Assembly: GCA_016188625.1 (NCBI GenBank)
Contig: JACPHL010000232.1
Location: 1 to 10,721 of the forward strand
Direction: 5' to 3'
From: Candidatus Rokuibacteriota bacterium
GTDB lineage: Bacteria > Methylomirabilota > Methylomirabilia > Rokubacteriales > JACPHL01
Length of the DNA: 10,721 nucleotides
In this document: positions 6,510 through 10,721 of the stretch, piece by piece
Layout of the letters: each line of letters opens with the position of its first letter
Position numbering within the stretch: the first letter of the stretch is position 1
Notes under the pieces: generated by a model
What the model was told of the DNA's origin: nothing
The model's database searches: none
The model's input: only the letters and a program-made list of their open reading frames with translations
Translations under genes and position numbers: made by a program

Positions 6510-7406
6510 TCAGACCCGCTCGATGATCTCCTTCCCGAAGATCCCGTAGGGCCGGACCATCAGGGCCAGGATCATGAGGAGGTAGGGGACGAAGTCCTTG
6601 GTCCCGCCCCCCACATAGGGGTCGATGTAGCCGGCCGCCACGCCCTCCACCACCCCGACGATCAGCCCGCCCACGACGGCCCCGGGGATCGAGTCCAGGC
6701 CGCCGAGGATCACCACGGGGAAGACCTTGAGCCCCACCAGGGCCAGGTGGACGTCCACCCCCAGGAGGTTCCCCCAGATGATCCCCCCCAGGGCCGACAC
6801 GATCCCGGCCATGGCCCAGGCCAGGGCGAAGTACCGCTCCACGTTGATCCCCATGGCCATGGCGACCTGCTGGCTGTCGGCCACCGCCCGCATGGCGATC
6901 CCCATCCGGCTCCGGAGAAAGATGTACCCGAACACGGCCAGGAATGCCAGGCTCACCCCGGCGGCCACGAGCTGGATGGGGGAGACGAGGACGACGACAT
7001 CGAGGACGTTCACGAGGAAGGGGGCCTCGGGGATCGGGAGGGGGAGGTTCTTGGTCTCGGCGCCCCAGACCAGGGGGCCCGTCCCCTTGAGGATCGCGGC
7101 GAGGCCGATGGTCGCCATGATCACCGCGATGACCGGGCGGCCGATCAGGGGCCGGAGCATGACGCGCTCGATCCCGAAGCCGAGGAGCATCATGGCCAGG
7201 ACGGCGATCGCCACGGTCGCCGCCAGGGGGACCCGGTAGAGCTGGATGAGGGCGGCGACGAAGAAGCCGGCGATCATCACCAGCTCCCCCTGGGCGAAGT
7301 TGATGGCGTCGGTGGCCTTGTAGATCAGGACGAACCCGAGGGCGATCAGGGAGTAGAGGGTCCCCACCAGGAGGCCGTTGACGACCAGGAGGGCGAAGAA
7401 GTCCAC
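6510..7406 (-). CDS. livH: HAAT ABC transporter permease LivH
   Basis: A 298-residue inner-membrane permease, the normal LivH length, partnering LivM. Landmarks are NGLLVGTLYSLIALGFVLIY (10-29), KATDAINFAQGELVMIAGF (30-48), the coupling loop GIAMRAVADSQQVAMAMGI (169-187), and GGLDSIPGAVVGG (235-247). The hydrophobic segments give about eight membrane helices. The start is a GTG at 7406, 7 nt past the stop of the upstream ligase; GAGGGGG overlapping that stop is a plausible ribosome-binding site. Both permeases use GTG starts, which may lower their synthesis relative to the binding protein. Confidence 0.93.
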   Translation of the reverse strand: MDFFALLVVNGLLVGTLYSLIALGFVLIYKATDAINFAQGELVMIAGFFVAALIQLYRVPLAATVAIAVLAMMLLGFGIERVMLRPLIGRPVIAVIMATIGLAAILKGTGPLVWGAETKNLPLPIPEAPFLVNVLDVVVLVSPIQLVAAGVSLAFLAVFGYIFLRSRMGIAMRAVADSQQVAMAMGINVERYFALAWAMAGIVSALGGIIWGNLLGVDVHLALVGLKVFPVVILGGLDSIPGAVVGGLIVGVVEGVAAGYIDPYVGGGTKDFVPYLLMILALMVRPYGIFGKEIIERV

Positions 7407-7413
7407 GGCCCCC

Positions 7414-9351
7414 TCAGGCCGCCGCCACCAGCGCCCCCTCCACCTCCTGGATGCGGACCGCGGAGTGGATGGTCGCCTGCCGGCCGTCCTCGTAGGTGAT
7501 GGTGGTGGCGACAGGAACCGAGGCCTGGTCCGAGTAGAGGGCCTCCACCAGGTCGGCGTACTTCTCGGCGATGAACCGCCGCCGGACCTTCCGGGTCCGG
7601 GTGATCTCGGCGTCGTCCGGGTCCAGCTCCTTGTGGAGGATGAAGAACTTCCTGATGCGGGTCGGCCCGGGGAGGCCCGCGTTGATCCGCCGCACCTCCT
7701 CGCCGACGAGGGCGTAGACCTCGGGCTTATGGGAGAGGTCCATGTAGCTCGTGTAGGCCAGGTTCCGCTTCTCGGCCCAGTTCCCCATCGTCCCCAGGTC
7801 GATGTTGATCATGGCGGCGACGTAGGGGCGCCCGTGGCCGACGGCCACCGCCTCCCGGATGTAGGGGCTGAACTTCAGCTTGTTCTCGATGAACTGGGGG
7901 GCAAAGGGGGTCCCGTCGGCCAGGCTCCCCAGGTCCTTGGCCCGGTCGATGACCACCAGGTGGCCGTCGGGGTCGAAGAAGCCGGCGTCCCCGGTGCGGA
8001 ACCAGCCGTCCTCGAGGACCTCGCGCGTGGCCTCCTCGTTCTTGTAGTACCCCTGGAAGACGCCCGGGCCCCGGATGAGGATCTCCCCCCGCTCGGAGAT
8101 CCGCACCTCCACGCCGGGGGCCGGCCTCCCCACGCTCTCGGGCTTGACCTCGCCGTCGGGCTGGACGACGCACGCCGCCGAGGTCTCGGTGAGGCCGTAG
8201 ATCTGCTTGAGGTTGAGCCCGATGCCCCGGAAGAACTGGAAGATCTCCGGCCCGAGGGCGGCCCCGCCGGTGTAGGCGTAACGCACCCGCCCCAGCCCGA
8301 GCTGGTCGCGGATGGGGCCGTAGGCGACCACCTCGCCGAGGGCGTAGAGGAGCCGGAGGCCCAGGGGGGCCCGCTGCCCGGCGGCGCGGCGGGCGAGGAT
8401 GCGGGCGGCCACGGCCATGGCGCCGCGGTAGAGGGCCCGCTTCACCCGATCCGAGTCCTCGATCTTCACCTGGACGGTCGTCAGCATCGCCTCCCAGATG
8501 CGGGGCGGGGCGAGGAGCACGGTGGGCCCCAGCTCACGCAGGTCCCGCTGGACCGTCTCGGGGGCCTCGGGACAGTTGATGGTGTAGCCCACCAGGAGCT
8601 GGCCCACCAGGGAGTAGATGACCTCCCCGATCCAGGCCATGGGGAGGTAGGCGAGCAGCTCGTCCGTGTCCCGGTAGCGCTCCACCGCCAGGAAGGCGTC
8701 CAGGTTGGCGATGAGGTTCCGGTGGGAGAGCATGACCCCCTTGGGGTGCCCGGTGGTCCCCGAGGTGTAGCAGATCAGGGCCGTGTCCCCCGCCGACCCC
8801 CTGGCCACCCCCCTGGCCACCTCCGCCTCGACGTACCCCGGCCGGGCCCGGCCGAACTCGCGCCCGAGCGCTTCGACCCGCTCGAAGGCGAGCAGGCTCG
8901 GGTCCCGGTCCCCCCCGAGCCCGCGGGCGTCGTCGAAGACGATCTGGCGGAGATGGGGGAGCTCCCCCTGGAGGCCCCGGATCTTGTCCACCTGCTCCTG
9001 GTCCTCGGCGACCACGACCTTGACCTCGGCGTGGTCGAGGACGTACTGGAGCTCGCGGGCGATGGAGTCCTGGAAGAGCGGGACCGGGATCCCGCCGAGG
9101 GCCTGGGCGGCCAGCTGGGCCCAGTAGAGCCGGGGCCGGTTGTCGCCGATCACCGAGAGCGCGTCCCCGCGCCGGAACCCCAGGGTGGCCAGCCCGAGGG
9201 CGAAGGCGCGGACGTGCTCCGCCGCGTCGGCCCAGGTGTAGGGACGCCAGATGCCCCGGTCCTTCTCGCGGATGGCCACCTTCCGCGCGCCGTAGCGCGC
9301 GGCCTGGTGGAGGAGGAGCTTGGGCAGGGTGTCGGGCTCGGCCGCGCTCAT
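7414..9351 (-). CDS. AMP-forming long-chain acyl-CoA synthetase-type ligase
   Basis: A 645-residue ligase of the long-chain acyl-CoA synthetase (FadD15-like) branch, which adenylates a carboxylic acid with ATP and transfers the acyl group to CoA. Motifs in order: P-loop TSGTTGHPKGVMLSH (196-210), YLPMAW (235-240), APPRIWEAM (281-289), YGLTET (385-390), GWFRTGD (449-455), hinge region DRAKD (469-473), FAPQFIENKLKFSPYI (483-498), and K588 in TRTRKVRRRF as candidate catalytic lysine. All core residues look intact, unlike the PaaK-like protein. The ATG overlaps the livG stop by 4 nt (ATGA), so translation is coupled; the longer open frame to 9522 runs into livG. A 12-bp tandem duplication lies before the P-loop. 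Its position between livG and livH suggests that it activates what the transporter imports; chain length and substrate are unknown. Confidence 0.93.
   Translation of the reverse strand: MSAAEPDTLPKLLLHQAARYGARKVAIREKDRGIWRPYTWADAAEHVRAFALGLATLGFRRGDALSVIGDNRPRLYWAQLAAQALGGIPVPLFQDSIARELQYVLDHAEVKVVVAEDQEQVDKIRGLQGELPHLRQIVFDDARGLGGDRDPSLLAFERVEALGREFGRARPGYVEAEVARGVARGSAGDTALICYTSGTTGHPKGVMLSHRNLIANLDAFLAVERYRDTDELLAYLPMAWIGEVIYSLVGQLLVGYTINCPEAPETVQRDLRELGPTVLLAPPRIWEAMLTTVQVKIEDSDRVKRALYRGAMAVAARILARRAAGQRAPLGLRLLYALGEVVAYGPIRDQLGLGRVRYAYTGGAALGPEIFQFFRGIGLNLKQIYGLTETSAACVVQPDGEVKPESVGRPAPGVEVRISERGEILIRGPGVFQGYYKNEEATREVLEDGWFRTGDAGFFDPDGHLVVIDRAKDLGSLADGTPFAPQFIENKLKFSPYIREAVAVGHGRPYVAAMINIDLGTMGNWAEKRNLAYTSYMDLSHKPEVYALVGEEVRRINAGLPGPTRIRKFFILHKELDPDDAEITRTRKVRRRFIAEKYADLVEALYSDQASVPVATTITYEDGRQATIHSAVRIQEVEGALVAAA
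8797..8820 (-). repeat. Perfect 12-bp tandem duplication inside the ligase gene
   Basis: GTGGCCAGGGGG occurs twice back to back on the minus strand and is in frame, giving VARG-VARG at residues 178-185. It lies in the linker just before the P-loop, and both units use the Arg codon AGG. It looks like a recent replication-slippage event. Confidence 0.85.
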
Positions 9352-10121
9352 GCCCGCCGCTTCCCGGCCCCGAGGTAGGCCTCGATCACCGCCGGATCGG
9401 ACCGGACCTCCCCGGGGCTCCCCTCGGCGATCTTCCTCCCCTGGTCGAGGACGGCCACCCGATCGGAGATGTCCATGACCACGCCCATGTCGTGCTCGAT
9501 GAGGACCACCGTGACCCCCCACTCCTCGCTGACGTCCAGGACGAAGCGGGCCATGTCCTCCTTCTCCTCCTGATTCATCCCCGTCATGGGCTCGTCGAGG
9601 AGGAGGAGCCGGGGCTCCAGGGCCAGGGCCCGCCCCAGCTCCACCCGCTTCTGGAGGCCGTAGGGGAGGGCCCCGACCACGCGCTTTCGGATATCCTGGA
9701 TCTTGAGGAAGTCGATGATCTCCTCTACCCGCTCCCGGTGGCGGACCTCCTCGCGCTGGGCCAGGCCCCAGTAGGCGATGGAGGGGAAGATCCCGGAGCG
9801 CATGCGGACGTGGCGGCCCAGCATGAGGTTGTCGAGGACCGTCATCCCCTTGAAGAGGGCGATGTTCTGGAAGGTCCGCGCGACCCCGAGGCGAGCGACG
9901 CGGTGGGGAGGGAAGTGGGTGATGTCAAGCCCGCCCAGGGTGATCCGGCCGCGGTGGGGGTGGTAGACCCCGCTGATCCCATTCAGGAGGGTCGTCTTGC
10001 CGGCCCCGTTGGGCCCGATGACCGCGAGGAGCTCCCGCTCGCGAACCTCGAGGGAGACCCCATCGAGGGCCCGGACCCCGCCGAAATCCTTGACGACGTC
10101 CTCGATCCAAAGGAGCGCCAT
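9348..10121 (-). CDS. livG: HAAT ABC transporter ATP-binding protein LivG
   Basis: A 257-residue ATPase, the other nucleotide-binding subunit, normal length for LivG. Walker A is GPNGAGKTT (36-44), the Q-loop is in ARTFQNIALF (Q85), the signature is the LivG-type LPYGLQKRVELGRAL (152-166) in place of LSGGQ, Walker B LLLLDEP (172-178), and the H-loop LIEHDMGVVM (208-217, H210). The C-terminal AEGSPGEVRSDPAVIEAYLG is typical of LivG. It starts with ATG at 10121, with no strong Shine-Dalgarno, and its TGA overlaps the following ligase ATG. It is the first transporter gene in transcription order, 71 nt after the lipoprotein gene. Confidence 0.95.
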   Translation of the reverse strand: MALLWIEDVVKDFGGVRALDGVSLEVRERELLAVIGPNGAGKTTLLNGISGVYHPHRGRITLGGLDITHFPPHRVARLGVARTFQNIALFKGMTVLDNLMLGRHVRMRSGIFPSIAYWGLAQREEVRHRERVEEIIDFLKIQDIRKRVVGALPYGLQKRVELGRALALEPRLLLLDEPMTGMNQEEKEDMARFVLDVSEEWGVTVVLIEHDMGVVMDISDRVAVLDQGRKIAEGSPGEVRSDPAVIEAYLGAGKRRA

Positions 10122-10152
10122 GCCCGAGGCCCAGGTTCCGCTCAGGGGGTGC

Positions 10153-10174
10153 CCGGGGGGCCGGAGCCCCCCGG
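10153..10174 (-). terminator. 9-bp GC stem with UNCG-type loop between the lipoprotein gene and livG
   Basis: On the minus strand CCGGGGGGC pairs perfectly with GCCCCCCGG around TCCG, i.e. a c(UCCG)g tetraloop of the very stable UNCG class. It starts 19 bases past the lipoprotein stop codon and ends about 30 bases before livG. There is no T-run, so it may be a weak terminator, a processing barrier, or a 3' stabiliser that reduces livG expression from the upstream promoter. Structure seen directly; role inferred. Confidence 0.55.
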
Positions 10175-10192
10175 ACCGGCTTCACCGCACGC

Positions 10193-10721
10193 TCACTTCT
10201 TCGGGAACGATCCCTGGAAGATGGCCAGCATGGGCCCCGTGGGGGTCGCGAAGGTCGCCACGCCCTCGGAGACGCGGATCCCGTACTCGAAATCGCCGAT
10301 CTTCTCCCACCACATCTTCACCAGATCCGGCGCCTTCAGGCCCATCTGCTGCATGCGGAACCCCTGGGTCACCGCGAGTGTGGCCGGGACGATGGCCGAG
10401 TCCAGCACGCTCACCACCCTGACGGTGTTCGTGACCCTGGCGGGGATGTGCACGGTGTCGTAGGTGGCCGGGGAGTTCAGGGTGAAGTACTCCCCCGCCT
10501 TGGCCTCGAGGGCGTAGGAGAACCGGAACTCCTCGAGTGTCACCGAGTGGTTGTTCGGGTTCGTGACATTGAAGACGAAGGCCAGGACCAGCGGGACCCG
10601 GGCCGGGCGATCGGCCCAGGGGAAGTAGCTGGCCACCTCGACCCGCTCCAGCTTGACCTCGGGCTTGACCGTGGCCATGCCCATCCCCGCCGGCATGGCC
10701 GCGCACCCGCTCAGGGCGACC
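10193..10721 (-). CDS. Lipoprotein with LEA-type-2 (WHy-like) domain, 5' end outside the window
   Basis: The visible 175 residues begin within a lipoprotein signal peptide: VALSGCAAM contains the lipobox L-S-G-C (Cys codon at 10703-10705). The ATG at 10696 is therefore internal and the true start lies right of the window. Ala after the Cys gives no inner-membrane retention signal, so outer-membrane sorting is expected if the host is Gram-negative. The mature part, with FVFNVTNPNNHSVTLEEFRF and later strand-like stretches, resembles the LEA_2/WHy fold, a beta-sandwich seen in desiccation-related and cell-envelope proteins; I rate this match as moderate. The protein ends FQGSFPKK. It precedes livG by 71 nt with a hairpin between them, so membership in the transporter operon is possible but not shown. 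Specific function unknown. Confidence 0.75.
   Translation of the reverse strand, partial: VALSGCAAMPAGMGMATVKPEVKLERVEVASYFPWADRPARVPLVLAFVFNVTNPNNHSVTLEEFRFSYALEAKAGEYFTLNSPATYDTVHIPARVTNTVRVVSVLDSAIVPATLAVTQGFRMQQMGLKAPDLVKMWWEKIGDFEYGIRVSEGVATFATPTGPMLAIFQGSFPKK

Noticed and set aside
5286-7499. 737-codon open frame on the plus strand opposite the binding-protein and permease genes
   Set aside because: The composition is dominated by Asp/Glu/Gly/His/Pro, as expected from the complement of GC-rich membrane-protein codons. No motif is present, and the minus-strand permeases are certain.
7378-9378. 666-codon open frame on the plus strand opposite the acyl-CoA ligase
   Set aside because: It is an antisense shadow of a gene with intact family motifs; its own translation is low-complexity.
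10193-10696. Complete 167-residue cytoplasmic protein starting at the ATG at 10696
   Set aside because: The frame stays open to the window edge and encodes an LSGC lipobox just before this ATG, so the protein is better read as a lipoprotein whose start is outside.

Overview
The window is about 10.7 kb of very GC-rich, densely coding bacterial DNA. Nearly everything lies on the minus strand and is transcribed from right to left. The base composition, the short intergenic gaps and this style of Liv-type (HAAT) ABC transporter locus with CoA ligases between the transporter genes resemble GC-rich Proteobacteria or the Rokubacteria/Methylomirabilota lineage. No rRNA or other phylogenetic marker is present, so that placement is an inference.

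In transcription order the minus strand holds nine genes. They are a lipoprotein with a LEA-type-2-like domain (10193-10721, 5' end outside the window); LivG ATPase (9348-10121); a long-chain acyl-CoA synthetase-type AMP-forming ligase (7414-9351); LivH permease (6510-7406); LivM permease (5439-6506); a secreted periplasmic binding protein (4187-5413); LivF ATPase (3259-4059); a PaaK-like ligase with an altered nucleotide loop (1991-3256); and a B12-dependent acyl-CoA mutase large subunit (329-1987). From livG to the mutase the spacing is mostly -4 to +7 nt, with 25 nt before the binding-protein gene is reached from livM and one 127 nt gap. That gap, between the binding protein and livF, begins with a perfect 10-bp stem-loop. 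A second GC-rich stem-loop separates the lipoprotein gene from livG.

The transporter genes make a complete importer: binding protein, two permeases and two ATPases. Adenylate-forming CoA ligases and a carbon-skeleton mutase in the same operon suggest a cassette that imports a carboxylic acid, activates it to a CoA thioester and rearranges the acyl chain. The mutase is the most interesting gene. It keeps the CoA-contacting residues of the methylmalonyl-CoA mutase family, but the positions matching Tyr89, Arg207 and His244 of the classical enzyme are Leu, Thr and Asn. This argues against methylmalonyl-CoA as substrate and leaves the specificity open. It has no B12-binding domain, and no small subunit is encoded in the window.

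The left edge is also unusual. Bases 1-77 on the plus strand are the 3' end of a second mutase gene, convergent with the first and matching its 3' end at 75 of 77 bases. The match continues past both stop codons, so the window begins with a large inverted repeat (about 1-133 and 273-405) around a spacer of roughly 140 bp.
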